From SZUA-430 sp965227535 (lineage in GTDB: Bacteria > Pseudomonadota > Alphaproteobacteria > Micropepsales > Micropepsaceae): a stretch of DNA of 64,000 nucleotides. Both the position numbers and the translations under genes were made by a program. Positions 28,367 to 40,089 of this stretch are shown here, in pieces. The stretch spans positions 1,488,001-1,552,000 of the forward strand of contig OZ245761.1 in the NCBI GenBank assembly GCA_965227535.1. The letters run 5' to 3'. The notes beneath the pieces are model-generated. The model was not told where the DNA came from and did no database searches. It saw only the letters and a list, made by a program, of their open reading frames with translations. How positions within the stretch are numbered: the stretch's first letter is position 1; every line of letters starts with the position of its first letter.

Positions 28367-28370
<4 letters not shown>
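27414..28370 (-). CDS. Sco1/SenC copper chaperone fused to a cytochrome c domain
   Basis: 318 residues. A Sec signal peptide (ALALLLLFAGAAAWPPGAQA) is followed by a thioredoxin-like Sco domain with the copper-binding KCKDVCP (Cys67, Cys71) and the third ligand His153 in KEHNTSLIVG. A C-terminal c-type cytochrome domain has CTACH (haem attachment Cys221/Cys224, axial His225) and a Met in LPMPNLGLN as a likely sixth ligand. Sco proteins deliver copper to, or keep reduced, copper sites of oxidases. The fused haem suggests a periplasmic electron-transfer role as well. The ATG overlaps the stop of the upstream multicopper oxidase gene (ATGA), so coupled translation and a role in metallating or accepting electrons from that enzyme are likely (inference). 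Confidence 0.9.
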
Positions 28371-30652
<2,282 letters not shown>

Positions 30653-30717
30653 CTTCAATTCCCCACTCGCTTTGTCCAGCCGCACGGCCTTTTCAAGCCG
30701 CGCCGGCCGGTCGCCCC

Positions 30718-33700
30718 TTACGTCAGAAAGAAGTCAGTGCCCGTCAGCGCGATGTGACCCAACAGGTCGACCTGGAAGTCGACGTTCGTTTCAATCGCAT
30801 TGCTGATCCGGATGTTGCCGTCGATGATCGTGTGGTCTTGCCCCGCGATCGTCACATAGTGGAAGCCGATGTGGCCCTGAGCCGGGTTCACCCCGGTCGC
30901 AAGCTGACCATCGAAGGTGAAGTGCTGTACGCCCGGGCTTGCGCCGCGCGTATCGGCGTCGATGCCGGCGAAGCTGATGTGGTCGATGCCGTGCTGGAAG
31001 TCGGTGATCACCGACCGCGTGCCCGCATTGCCGGCCGACGCGCTGGTGCCGTAGACGAACGTGTCGGCGCCGGCGCCGCCCGTGAAGCGTTCGGGGGCGG
31101 CGTTGGCGGTGATCGTGTCGTTGCCCGAACCGCCGATCACCACTTCGATGCTGCTCAGCGAGTCGTTGCCGATCTGCGCGCCGGTCGCGGCACCGGTCTG
31201 CAGATTGACGGTCGTCGCGGCGGTGATGCCGCTGAGATCCAGCGTATCGGTCCCACCGCCGCCGCTGTAGGAGTCGTTGCCGTCGCCGATGGTGGCGACG
31301 AAGCGGTCGTCGCCGCCCTGGCCGATCAGTGTGTTATTGCCCGAGTTGCCCTGGATGACGTTCGCGGCGCCGGTGCCGGTGCCGGTGAAGTTGCCCGACC
31401 CCGTCAGGGTCAGGTTCTCGAAATTGTTCGCCAACGCAAAGGTCCGGTTCGCGAACACGCTGTCGGTGCCTTGGTTGGCGTTTTCCGTCAGCGTCATGCC
31501 GTTGTGGCTGACAATGTACGTATCGTTGCCCTGACCGCCGATCAGCGTGTCGTTGCCGTTCGAACCGCCGTCCAACGTGTCGTCGCCGCCGTTGCCGCGC
31601 AGCGTGTTCGTCGCCGCGCTGCCGATGATGACGTTGTTGCCGGCACTGCCGGTGACGTCTTCGATCGAGAACAGCTTGTCGTTGCCCGTCTGCGTGCTGG
31701 TCGCGATGCCCAAGGTCAGATCGACGTTCGACGCCGCGCTCGTGTTCACCATCGTGTAGGTGTCGGTGCCGTTGCCGCCGTCATACGTGTCGTCGCCGTC
31801 GCCGATCGATGCGAAGAACGTATCGTTGCCTGCACCACCCTGGGCGAAGTCGTTGCCCGCACCGGCCGTAATCGTGTCGTTGCCACCGTTGCCGAAGATC
31901 AGCTCGCCCGCCGCAGTGCCCGTCAGAGTATGTGTCTGAGTCGTGTCCACGACATAGCGTGTCGCGTCCGAGACGGCCGAGTTCAGATTGCCCAAACCGT
32001 CGATGTAGAAGAGGGTGACGCGTACGAAGGCGCCGGTCGTGACCGCCGGCGTGAAGGTCAGCGTATCGGCGCTGACGCGCGCGGGATCCGCCGGCGACCA
32101 GTTGACCCCGTTCGTGGAGACTTCCCACGCGTAAATCTCGGTGCCGAACACGACGCCGTTGTCCGGATCGGACAGCGTGTTGAACGCAGCGATCCGTGGC
32201 GGCAAGCCGCCGCCCGGGATACCGGTAACGCCGACGATGCCGACGGGATCGGTCTCCGAGCTAACCGGTGCGGCAAACGGCGCCGACACCGCGGTGTACG
32301 TAAAGCCCTGACCATCCGTGTACGACGCTTGCACCGAGAATTTGTGCCCGATATCGGCGTGCGTGAGCGCAAGGTCGATACCCGTTGCGCCGACGATCGC
32401 CACGCCGTCACGGAACCACTGATAGGTATCCGAGCCCGAGACCCAAAAACCGTCCGGATCGCTGCCGATAACGGCCGAGATCGTGTCCCCGGCCGCTGCC
32501 GTGCCGGTGATCACCACATCGGCAACACCGTCATCGGCCGCTTGGACGTCCAGCGTCACCGTCTTCGGCGCACTAAAGCTCAAACCGTCGAACAAGCGGT
32601 ACTGGAAGGACGCCTGACCCGCGAAATCGCCCTCCGGCGTGAAGACGAAGGCCCCCGTCGCGCCGGTGATCGAAACCGTGCCGTGCACCGCCGAACCGTC
32701 GACGAGGCGGAACACGGGCGTCGGCGCAGGACCGTCGCTGTCGCTGCCTGCGAGCAGATTGCCGGTGAACACAGTGTCTTCGGTCGCAACGTGGTTCTCC
32801 GCACCCGGCGCCAACACCGGCGCCAGATTGCCGGCCTGAACGTTGATGACGAACGTGTCGGTGACGCTAAGCTGCGAAGGCTCCGGATCCGCAATATTCG
32901 GATTGCCTTCGTCCTTGGCGGTGATCGTGATCGGGATCTGACCGATCGCGTTGACCGTGCCGGTGATCGTCGCACCGCTGAAGCCGCCGTTCACGAGGTC
33001 GGGCACCAGCGTGAACGTCAAGCCGTGCGCGGCCGCGCTACCGTCCAGCGCCTGGTTCGTGCCGGCGATGCGCGCGGTGAAGGTCAAAAGGTTCGGCGCC
33101 GTCTCGTTGTCGCCGAAGGAAAGTGCAAGCGGCAGGAAGATGCTGATCGCAAAGCCGGTATGCGCATTCGTGTCCGGCAGACCGATCGCACCCTGCTGCG
33201 GCACGACGAACGGCGCGGTGTTCACGGTCAGGTTCGGCGCCAACAGATTGGTCGGTGCAGAAGCGACCGTCTCCACCAAGCCCTTACCGTCTGTAAAGGT
33301 CTCAACCACACGCAGCGGATTGCCGAGCTGTAGATTTGTCGGCGTGAACGTTGCGTTGGTCGCCCCCGTGATATTGATCCAAGCGTTCTGGCCGCCGGCC
33401 GCGATAACCTGCTGCTGCCATTGGAAATGCACCGACCCCGGAGCAATGCCATCCGCGTCGGTGACGCCGCTGACATCGGCGGTCAGCGGACTGCCGACCA
33501 CAGGGTCGACGCCGACAACCGCCGGATCGGTATCCCCCAAGATCAAAGGTACGCCGACCGGCACCTGGTTCGCGTTCGGGCTGGCATCGACGTTGATGAC
33601 CGTGTCGGCGAACTGCACCCGCTCGATGTTACGAAGACGGTCGATGCCGTCGTTGCCGACGCCCGCCGCGCCGCCGCCGACGACGTTGTGCGAGATTGTG

Positions 33701-36700
33701 ATGAAGCCTTCCGCGTCCGGCGTCATATTGATCGTGTAGTTGTCGATCACGTCGCGATAAACCGCGGTATCGATGTCGCCGTCGGTGTAGTCAAAGCGGA
33801 TCTCGCGGATGATCTCCGCACCCGCCGTGTGGCTGGACAATTCGACATGCAACCACGCGTCGCCGTCGATGATGTCGTTGCCGCCGCGCCCGGTGAACGT
33901 GTCGCTGCCGTCGCCGCCCAGCAGGATGTTGCCCGTGCTGAAACCGACGCCCCCGGCAATCGGCGTGCCGCTCGCATCCCAATTATAGGCTTGGCCGCCG
34001 GCGAAGAAGGTCTTGAGGTTGAAGATCAGATCGACGTTGGTGAGTTCGTTGAACACGCCCGCCGCGCCGCCTGCGTCCTCCGTGCCCTGCAGGAAGTCGT
34101 CAAAGCGCGAACCGCTGGTCGCCTCCGTCTCGACAAAGAAGTCGCGCACGGCATCGCCCGCCGTCTGCTGCTGATTGGGAATGAATTCGCGCCGTGCCAT
34201 ATCGACGCTGACGCCGTGCGTTTCCTTCTCGAAGTCGGCCCAGTCGAAGCCCAACAGACCGTTGAACTTGTCGAACCCGCCTTCGCCCAACATGATGTCG
34301 TCGCCGCTGAAGCCGACCATCTTGTCGCCGTTGGCGCCGCCGTCGAGCACGTCGTTGGCCGCGAACAAGGGCACCTGCCCCGTCGGCGCGCCGGTGTCGC
34401 CCACCAAACCGTCGCCGCCCGCGCCGCCTTCAAGCCAGTCGTCGCCTTCGTTGCCGATCAGCGCGTCGTCGCCGTCGCCGCCGACGATAATGTCGTCGCC
34501 GAGACCACCCTGCGCTTCATCGCCCAGGATGCTGTAGCCCGTCTCGATATAGTCGTCGCCGTCGTTGCCGAAGATGATGTCGTCGCCGATGCCGCCGTTG
34601 ATGGTGTCGTTGCCGGCGTCGCCGTGAATGACGTCGTCGCCGCCGCTGTCGACGATCGTGTCGTCGCCGGTGCCGCCATAGAGGAAGTCGTTGCCGTTGC
34701 CGCCGTCGATCCAATCGTTGCCGCCGTCGCCCCAAACGGTGTCGTCGTCGGCATGGCCGGCCTGCAGGCGGTCGTCGCCTTCGGTGCCGCCCAACACCAT
34801 CGTGTTGCCGAAGAAATTGTCGTCGCCGATGAAATGCACGGTGCCGTCGGCAAGCTTCTCGACCAGATAGGCGCCTGTCACCGGGTTCTTCAGCCACGTC
34901 AGCGGATCGAACGTCACCGTCGACGCTTCGACCGTGTACTCCGGCGTCAGGAAGATGCTGGCAGGCAGATGCTTCGCACCCGTGTTCGCCGTGATCATCT
35001 CGGCGAACGAGTTGTTCTCGATCTCCGCACCCCAGTGCATGCCTTCAATGCGCGGCAGGTAATACAACCGGTCGCCGTCCTGAAGGCTCTCAAGCTGCGT
35101 CTCGAAGATGAAGTTGAACGTCGAGCCCAACAGCCCGCCGAACAAATTCTGCTTCTCCGCCAAGCCGCCGATCCACAGATCGACGTTGTCAATGCCGGTG
35201 ATCGAACCCGTGCTCCACTGCGCATGCACGGCAAGCGGGTTCGACACGTCGTTGGCGTAAGCGCCCAAACTATGCATGAAATTATAGGCGTCTTGATGCG
35301 CCGCATCGCCGGTCTGACTGGCCGGATCCAAGCCCATCGTGACGAGATTCATCGCCGCCGTGCGCTTGTCATCCAACCCGACCGCGGCAACGATCGACGC
35401 ATGCGTACCGTAAGCCGCGACGAAGTTGATCAACGACGCCGGGTGCTTCAGGAACTGGCCGAACTCCGTCCAGTTCGCATACGGCTTCAGCGTCTGGTCG
35501 TGCGTCGCGTCGTAAATCTGTGCGCGCACGAGATTGAGCGGCGCCACGCCCGTATCGCGGCCGCGCGCGATGTTCAGCGCTGCGAGATCCAGCGGCAGGC
35601 CCAAGAGATTATTGCGCAACGCGCCGGTCACGAATTCGTCGATTTCGCTGCCGATCTGATGCGTGCTGCCCTGCACGATCTCGGCCGCGGCGTCCGCACC
35701 GCGCTCGGCGAAGGCAAGCGGATTGGTGAAGGCTTCGATCAACCCGATCGACGACAGCACCGGCTGCCCGTCGGGACCGATCACCGGCGTGCCGTCCGCG
35801 TTCAGTTCGAAGCGCGCGACGTTTTCGTCCAGCATCGAGTGGCCGAAGCGATAGACCGCGTTCGCGAACTCCGACGTGATCGCCGGATCCAGATGAATGT
35901 CGACGTTGCCGAACAAATGGATCGTCGGCGCGATCTTACGCGCGAACTCTTCGAACACGAGATGCTGGTACTGCGTCTCGGTGCCGAACTTCGCGACCTG
36001 GAACAGGCGTTCGCCGTTCCACTGCGCGTCGGTGATTTGGACACCGGCAGTTAACGTCACGCCGGGCAACACCCAGCTGGACGCAAAGGCCGTGTCGCCG
36101 TTGTTGAGTTCCGCCTGGATGAGCCCCTTGATCTGATCGATCAAGCGGTTGTGCTCGTCATGGAAGATTTCGTGCACCGCGGTCAGAGCGATGTTCTCGT
36201 TGACACGTCCGTCGCCCGCGACGTAGTGCGCGTCCAGCAATTCGTTGTCGTAGGTCGTGGGACCCTGCGGGTTGCCGACCGAGCTGTCGCCGTCGGCCGC
36301 CAACGCGACGCCGCTTGAGTTAAACGGCGTTGCGAAGTGCGCCATGTCGTTGATGAAGGCGTGGCCGGTGAAGATCGTGTTTGTCGGGAGAACCTGCGGG
36401 CTCGCCGGGTCCATTTCGACGAGGCCCTGCCCACCACCGCCGAGGGCGACCACCACCTGCACATGCCCGTTCGGACCAGCGATGAAGTTGCCGTAAGCGT
36501 CCGTCGCCAGCAGCGGCACGTCGTTGACGTTGTAGTCCGTTAGGACGATGCCGAGCTTCAGCGCATTGGCCTTCAGATCGTGCCACGTCGCCATCCCGGA
36601 ATTGTCGTCGGCGGTGCCGAGGACGTTGTCTTTGCCTTCGGCGTGCTGCAGCAGCTTGCCGGTCGCGTGCAGGTCCCCGTCGACGCCCACAACGTACTCG

Positions 36701-37560
36701 CGCAGAAACACCTGATGCGACGGGTGAGACGAGTAGGTCTGGTTCTGGTCGACGAACGGCGTCGTCGTGTTGATGTTCGTGTGAACGTCGTCGGCGGTGC
36801 CAAGCACGTTGTCGGCGCCGGCGGTCACGGTCTCGTTCGTCGCGCGCGTCAGCACCATGAACGCCTGACCCGCCGGAACCTCGTCGCCTGTGGCGGCGAT
36901 GCCGTCAGGCCCCACAAGGCGCAGCGGATCGTCGGCGGCAAGCGGAATGAACACCGTACCCGCATTGCCCTTCGTGATCAGGTCGAGACCGTGATCGAAA
37001 AACTGCCCGAAGAAAGTCGTCCAACCGTTGAACGGGGCGGACAAACCGGCGTCCGGCGTGATGTTGCCGATGAACAAGTTCTGCCCATCCGCATAGGCCT
37101 GATTCAGCGGGTCCAACGTAGGCGTCGTCGAGAGCGCGGTGTAACCGTCCCCGAGTTGAGCCGCGAATTCCTGCGCCGTGATGACGGCGGCGGGGTTGTT
37201 CGTGCTGATGTCCGAGATCAGATTGCTGATCGTGCGCGGCGCGGTATCAACGACCAAATTGTTCGGCGAAGTCTGCGCGTACGACGTCGTCATCGTATCG
37301 CCGGCCGTGCCCGGGTTCGGATCGAAGATCGTGCCGTCGATGTTGACCGTTACGGTCTGGAAATACTGCGTGGTCGCGGTCCCAAACACCTGATCGGCCG
37401 CGCCGAACGTGCTCTGCCCCGGCACCTGGTTGTTGTTCGTGCCCGCAACCTCGCGCAGACCAAACGCCAAATGGGCGTTGACGGGCGGCTGCCCGCCTTC
37501 GGCCTGCACAATCTGGGTGAGCAGATATTCGAGATCGCTTCTGTTGAACGTCGCTGTCAT
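30718..37560 (-). CDS. Giant RTX animal-type haem peroxidase (MopA-like), type I secreted
   Basis: 2280 residues. Peroxidase domain about 170-740: distal His190 in FFGQFFDHGLDLI, AVHEIFHDEHNRLI (461-474, the family's E-H-N-R-L motif), and proximal His574 in YRFGHSML. RTX nonapeptides follow at about 922-1055 (GGNGNDFLYGGTGDDTI type), then Ig/cadherin-like modules, further RTX blocks from about 1882 to 2173, and a serralysin-like C-terminal region (GGAGADTFVYG then VITDFQHGIDHISF). No Sec signal is present, which together with the RTX tail indicates type I secretion. Related RTX haem peroxidases in alphaproteobacteria (MopA) oxidise Mn(II); others make hypohalite or crosslink proteins. The multicopper oxidase gene lies 65 bp downstream, a CusRS-like pair is upstream, and exporter genes sit beyond it. 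Confidence 0.92.
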   Translation of the reverse strand: MTATFNRSDLEYLLTQIVQAEGGQPPVNAHLAFGLREVAGTNNNQVPGQSTFGAADQVFGTATTQYFQTVTVNIDGTIFDPNPGTAGDTMTTSYAQTSPNNLVVDTAPRTISNLISDISTNNPAAVITAQEFAAQLGDGYTALSTTPTLDPLNQAYADGQNLFIGNITPDAGLSAPFNGWTTFFGQFFDHGLDLITKGNAGTVFIPLAADDPLRLVGPDGIAATGDEVPAGQAFMVLTRATNETVTAGADNVLGTADDVHTNINTTTPFVDQNQTYSSHPSHQVFLREYVVGVDGDLHATGKLLQHAEGKDNVLGTADDNSGMATWHDLKANALKLGIVLTDYNVNDVPLLATDAYGNFIAGPNGHVQVVVALGGGGQGLVEMDPASPQVLPTNTIFTGHAFINDMAHFATPFNSSGVALAADGDSSVGNPQGPTTYDNELLDAHYVAGDGRVNENIALTAVHEIFHDEHNRLIDQIKGLIQAELNNGDTAFASSWVLPGVTLTAGVQITDAQWNGERLFQVAKFGTETQYQHLVFEEFARKIAPTIHLFGNVDIHLDPAITSEFANAVYRFGHSMLDENVARFELNADGTPVIGPDGQPVLSSIGLIEAFTNPLAFAERGADAAAEIVQGSTHQIGSEIDEFVTGALRNNLLGLPLDLAALNIARGRDTGVAPLNLVRAQIYDATHDQTLKPYANWTEFGQFLKHPASLINFVAAYGTHASIVAAVGLDDKRTAAMNLVTMGLDPASQTGDAAHQDAYNFMHSLGAYANDVSNPLAVHAQWSTGSITGIDNVDLWIGGLAEKQNLFGGLLGSTFNFIFETQLESLQDGDRLYYLPRIEGMHWGAEIENNSFAEMITANTGAKHLPASIFLTPEYTVEASTVTFDPLTWLKNPVTGAYLVEKLADGTVHFIGDDNFFGNTMVLGGTEGDDRLQAGHADDDTVWGDGGNDWIDGGNGNDFLYGGTGDDTIVDSGGDDVIHGDAGNDTINGGIGDDIIFGNDGDDYIETGYSILGDEAQGGLGDDIIVGGDGDDALIGNEGDDWLEGGAGGDGLVGDTGAPTGQVPLFAANDVLDGGANGDKMVGFSGDDIMLGEGGFDKFNGLLGFDWADFEKETHGVSVDMARREFIPNQQQTAGDAVRDFFVETEATSGSRFDDFLQGTEDAGGAAGVFNELTNVDLIFNLKTFFAGGQAYNWDASGTPIAGGVGFSTGNILLGGDGSDTFTGRGGNDIIDGDAWLHVELSSHTAGAEIIREIRFDYTDGDIDTAVYRDVIDNYTINMTPDAEGFITISHNVVGGGAAGVGNDGIDRLRNIERVQFADTVINVDASPNANQVPVGVPLILGDTDPAVVGVDPVVGSPLTADVSGVTDADGIAPGSVHFQWQQQVIAAGGQNAWINITGATNATFTPTNLQLGNPLRVVETFTDGKGLVETVASAPTNLLAPNLTVNTAPFVVPQQGAIGLPDTNAHTGFAISIFLPLALSFGDNETAPNLLTFTARIAGTNQALDGSAAAHGLTFTLVPDLVNGGFSGATITGTVNAIGQIPITITAKDEGNPNIADPEPSQLSVTDTFVINVQAGNLAPVLAPGAENHVATEDTVFTGNLLAGSDSDGPAPTPVFRLVDGSAVHGTVSITGATGAFVFTPEGDFAGQASFQYRLFDGLSFSAPKTVTLDVQAADDGVADVVITGTAAAGDTISAVIGSDPDGFWVSGSDTYQWFRDGVAIVGATGIDLALTHADIGHKFSVQASYTDGQGFTYTAVSAPFAAPVSSETDPVGIVGVTGIPGGGLPPRIAAFNTLSDPDNGVVFGTEIYAWEVSTNGVNWSPADPARVSADTLTFTPAVTTGAFVRVTLFYIDGLGNLNSAVSDATRYVVDTTQTHTLTGTAAGELIFGNGGNDTITAGAGNDFAQGGAGNDTFFASIGDGDDTYDGGNGTDTYTMVNTSAASNVDLTLGIATSTQTGNDKLFSIEDVTGSAGNNVIIGSAATNTLRGNGGDDTLDGGSNGNDTLIGGQGNDTYIVSHNGMTLTENANQGTDSVFANRTFALANNFENLTLTGSGNFTGTGTGAANVIQGNSGNNTLIGQGGDDRFVATIGDGNDSYSGGGGTDTLDLSGITAATTVNLQTGAATGAQIGNDSLSSIEVVIGGSGNDTITANAAPERFTGGAGADTFVYGTSASAGNAGTRSVITDFQHGIDHISFAGIDADTRGASPGVQHFTFDGQLATGVNPAQGHIGFHYVTIAGQDHTIIDGNIRISNAIETNVDFQVDLLGHIALTGTDFFLT
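31040..31915 (-). repeat. C-terminal RTX nonapeptide blocks of the haem peroxidase
   Basis: Repeated GGxGxDxUx units are seen on the minus strand (for example GNGGNDTITAGAGNDF, GNGGDDTLDGG, GGQGNDTYIV, GQGGDDRFVA), interrupted by longer beta-strand stretches. These calcium-binding beta-roll repeats fold outside the cell and precede the type I secretion signal. Confidence 0.85.
34395..34795 (-). repeat. Central RTX block of the haem peroxidase
   Basis: A run of about fourteen nonapeptide-like units directly after the catalytic domain (GDGGNDWIDGGNGNDFLYGG, GDAGNDTINGGIGDDIIFG and similar). In DNA it appears as the reverse complement of GGNGNDT-coding triplets, which makes the plus strand look deceptively open. 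It probably stabilises the peroxidase in extracellular calcium. Confidence 0.85.
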
Positions 37561-37848
37561 GGTGCCGGTGTCCTTCGATCCTGTTCGGGTCCCCGGTACG
37601 GGCGCATGCGTCCGCGTTAGCGCGAACGACGTGTTCGCGCGGCCACTGACTCAAGCGGTGTGTTGGCGGCGCCTACCCTTGGCTACCGAGACCCCTACAG
37701 CTACGGATTCTACGGAAGGCGAGGTGTCACCAGGATTACAGCGACCTGACGCGCGGGTGACTTTCGAACTTATTCCCGTTCAGGATAAATATTTTTCTCA
37801 GAGCGCAATGCGCCCGCAAAGCGCACGAATACGCCGCGTTTTTGTTGA

Positions 37849-39270
37849 TCAAGCGGCAGGGAAATAGAGCGAGAAACGCGTGCCGGATTCCGGCGAGCTC
37901 GCCAGCGCGATGCGCCCGCGATGCAGGTCGACGATGCTCTTCGTGATCGCAAGACCAAGACCGACGCGGTCCTTGTCGGTGCGGCGCGCGGCGTCGCCGC
38001 GGAAGAAGCGGTCGAACACATATGGTTGATGCTCGATCGCAATGCCTTCGCCGGTGTCGGACACGTCGACGACCACGCCGGCCTCGTCGGCCGCAGCGCG
38101 CAAACACACCACCCCGCCCTGGGGCGTATGAGCGATCGAGTTGGCGACCAGGTTGCTGACGGCGCGCTGAAACAGCGTGTTGTCGGCGTTGAGGGACAGC
38201 GCAGGATCGCATTCCAGCGTCAGGTCGACACCCGATTCCGCCGCGCTGTTCTCAAAAAAGCCGCGGATCTTTTCCAGCCGCTCGGCGACATTCAACGTTT
38301 CGTAGGACACTTCCGTTCGGCCGTTCTCGGCGCGGGCGATAAAGAGCAGCGCTTTGACCATCGTGCTTAGGTGCTCGCACTCCTCAAGCGTCGACCCCAG
38401 CGCTTCGCGATACTCTTCCGGCGTGCGCGCACTGCGCAAAGCGACCTCGGTCTCAAGCTGGATGCGGTTCAACGGCGTGCGCAGTTCGTGCGCCACATCG
38501 TCGGCGTAGCGGCGGAGCGAGCCGTAGGCGCTCTCAAGACGCGTCAGCATGTGATTGAACTGCGTGGCGACATCACCCAACTCGGCCGGCAATCCATCGA
38601 GCGACACACGGCGGTCGAGTGTTGAGTGCCCAACGGCCATAATCTCGGCTGACATCTTCTTAAGCGGCGCGAGCTGCGTGCGGACGATCCACAGCCCCAC
38701 GAAGATCGACAGCGCAAGACCCGCTGCAACCACGAAAACGATGAGCTCGGCATAATGCGTGAGAACTTCCGAGTCCAAACTTGTGTCCAGCGCCATCTGA
38801 ATCGTAACCCAGCCGCCACCGGCGGCGTTAGGCGCGCGCGTGCGCAGCGTCACCGCGCGATAGCGCCGGCCGTCGCCGTCATCAATAACCGAGTAATGAA
38901 ACTCGTCCGCGCTCAAGGCGGCGGCATTCGGAAACCGGTCGGGCAGCAACCCCTCAGGCATGAGCGGTGTTTCGTGGAGGCCGATTGCCGGCGGCCCTGA
39001 GATGCGCATGAAAAGTTGGCGCGGGCCTTCCAAATCCTCGCTCACTTCGTGGTCGAGATAATCGACGTCGAGCCGTTCGACGCGCAGAAGATCGCGGACA
39101 GTGGCCGCGCGTTTCATGAGCACCTGATCGTCCCGCCAAGCCACGCCTTGCACGAGCGCTACATAGAGCAGCGCCGCGGTCAGGACGACGAGAGCCGTGG
39201 ACGCCCCGGCGAACCAGATGACCAGCTTGCGGGCGAGCGATCGCCCCCGAAGGTCTTCAACGAATGACAT
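37849..39270 (-). CDS. CusS/CopS-like sensor histidine kinase
   Basis: 473 residues. The first membrane helix is about 14-41, a roughly 135-residue periplasmic sensor loop follows, and the second helix is about 176-196. Then come a HAMP domain, the phospho-acceptor DDVAHELRTPLNRI (His261), and HATPase motifs (NLVANSIAHTP, DTGEGI, GLGLAITKSIVDLH). The layout and the H-box are those of the heavy-metal sensor kinases (CusS/CopS/CzcS type). Its start lies inside the response regulator gene (14-bp overlap), and the peroxidase gene begins 288 bp downstream on the same strand. Inference: it senses copper or another redox metal in the periplasm and controls the peroxidase/oxidase genes. Confidence 0.88.
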   Translation of the reverse strand: MSFVEDLRGRSLARKLVIWFAGASTALVVLTAALLYVALVQGVAWRDDQVLMKRAATVRDLLRVERLDVDYLDHEVSEDLEGPRQLFMRISGPPAIGLHETPLMPEGLLPDRFPNAAALSADEFHYSVIDDGDGRRYRAVTLRTRAPNAAGGGWVTIQMALDTSLDSEVLTHYAELIVFVVAAGLALSIFVGLWIVRTQLAPLKKMSAEIMAVGHSTLDRRVSLDGLPAELGDVATQFNHMLTRLESAYGSLRRYADDVAHELRTPLNRIQLETEVALRSARTPEEYREALGSTLEECEHLSTMVKALLFIARAENGRTEVSYETLNVAERLEKIRGFFENSAAESGVDLTLECDPALSLNADNTLFQRAVSNLVANSIAHTPQGGVVCLRAAADEAGVVVDVSDTGEGIAIEHQPYVFDRFFRGDAARRTDKDRVGLGLAITKSIVDLHRGRIALASSPESGTRFSLYFPAA

Positions 39271-39922
39271 AGCCGCGCCCGCGGATGGTATGGATAAGCT
39301 TGCTGGGGAACGGATCGTCGACCTTCGAGCGCAGGCGGCGAATGTTCACTTCGACAACGTTGCTGTCGCAGTCGAAGGACATGTCCCAGACCTGTTCGGC
39401 GATATAGGCGCGCGAAAGCACCTCGCCCTGATGGCGCACCAGCAGCTCAAGCAGCAGGAATTCCTTTAGCGTAAGCTCGATCGGCCGCCCCGCGCGTTCG
39501 ACCTCGAAACGCTTCGGATCGATGGTCAGATCTTCGAACATAAGCGTCGACGGCAACGCGTCTTTGCGCCGCTTCAGGATGCTGCGTACGCGCGCGATCA
39601 ATTCGGAAAATGCGAAGGGCTTCACCACGTAATCGTCGGCGCCCATGGTCAGGCCCTTCACGCGATATTCGACGGCGTCGCGGGCGCTCAACATCAGTAC
39701 GGGCGTGTTGCTGTCACTGCGGCGCAATTGCTCCAGCACGTCCCAACCGTCTTTGCGCGGCAACATGCCGTCGAGGATAACGAGGTCATAGGCCTGCGAA
39801 ACGGCGGCCTCCAGACCGTCGATGCCATCGGAGCAGCCATCCACGACGAAGCCGTGTTCGCCGAAGCCCTGCTTCAACAAACGAAGCGTCTTTTCGTCAT
39901 CTTCGACGATCAACATCCGCAT
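39257..39922 (-). CDS. CusR/CopR-like OmpR-family response regulator
   Basis: 221 residues. The receiver domain has acidic residues in IVEDDE, phospho-acceptor Asp51 in LVILDGMLP, and the Lys in DDYVVKPFAFSELIARV. A winged-helix DNA-binding domain ends SNVVEVNIRRLRSKVD...LIHTIRGRGYVIR. It closely follows the heavy-metal response regulator pattern (CusR/CopR/CzcR). The gene overlaps the kinase gene by 14 bp. It probably binds direct-repeat boxes near target promoters; candidate regions are 37561-37848 (peroxidase) and 39923-40089 (own promoter), but I could not identify a convincing box. Confidence 0.9.
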   Translation of the reverse strand: MRMLIVEDDEKTLRLLKQGFGEHGFVVDGCSDGIDGLEAAVSQAYDLVILDGMLPRKDGWDVLEQLRRSDSNTPVLMLSARDAVEYRVKGLTMGADDYVVKPFAFSELIARVRSILKRRKDALPSTLMFEDLTIDPKRFEVERAGRPIELTLKEFLLLELLVRHQGEVLSRAYIAEQVWDMSFDCDSNVVEVNIRRLRSKVDDPFPSKLIHTIRGRGYVIR

Positions 39923-40089
39923 CCGGTTCGCGTCCTCGGGGCCGCGACGTTCACCACGCAGGTGGCACTATCCGTCGCCCTCAGTACGGCAAGAAGCAAG
40001 TCCTCTGCCGCCCGGCGGACCCTCACGTCCCTATGGTTACGACCAAACGGCGTTGTCCCAAATTGACACGGCACCCCTCTGAAGTTCGG

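Noticed and set aside
39923..40089. Search for a CusR/CopR box upstream of the response regulator
   Set aside because: No convincing inverted or direct repeat of the known box type was found by eye.
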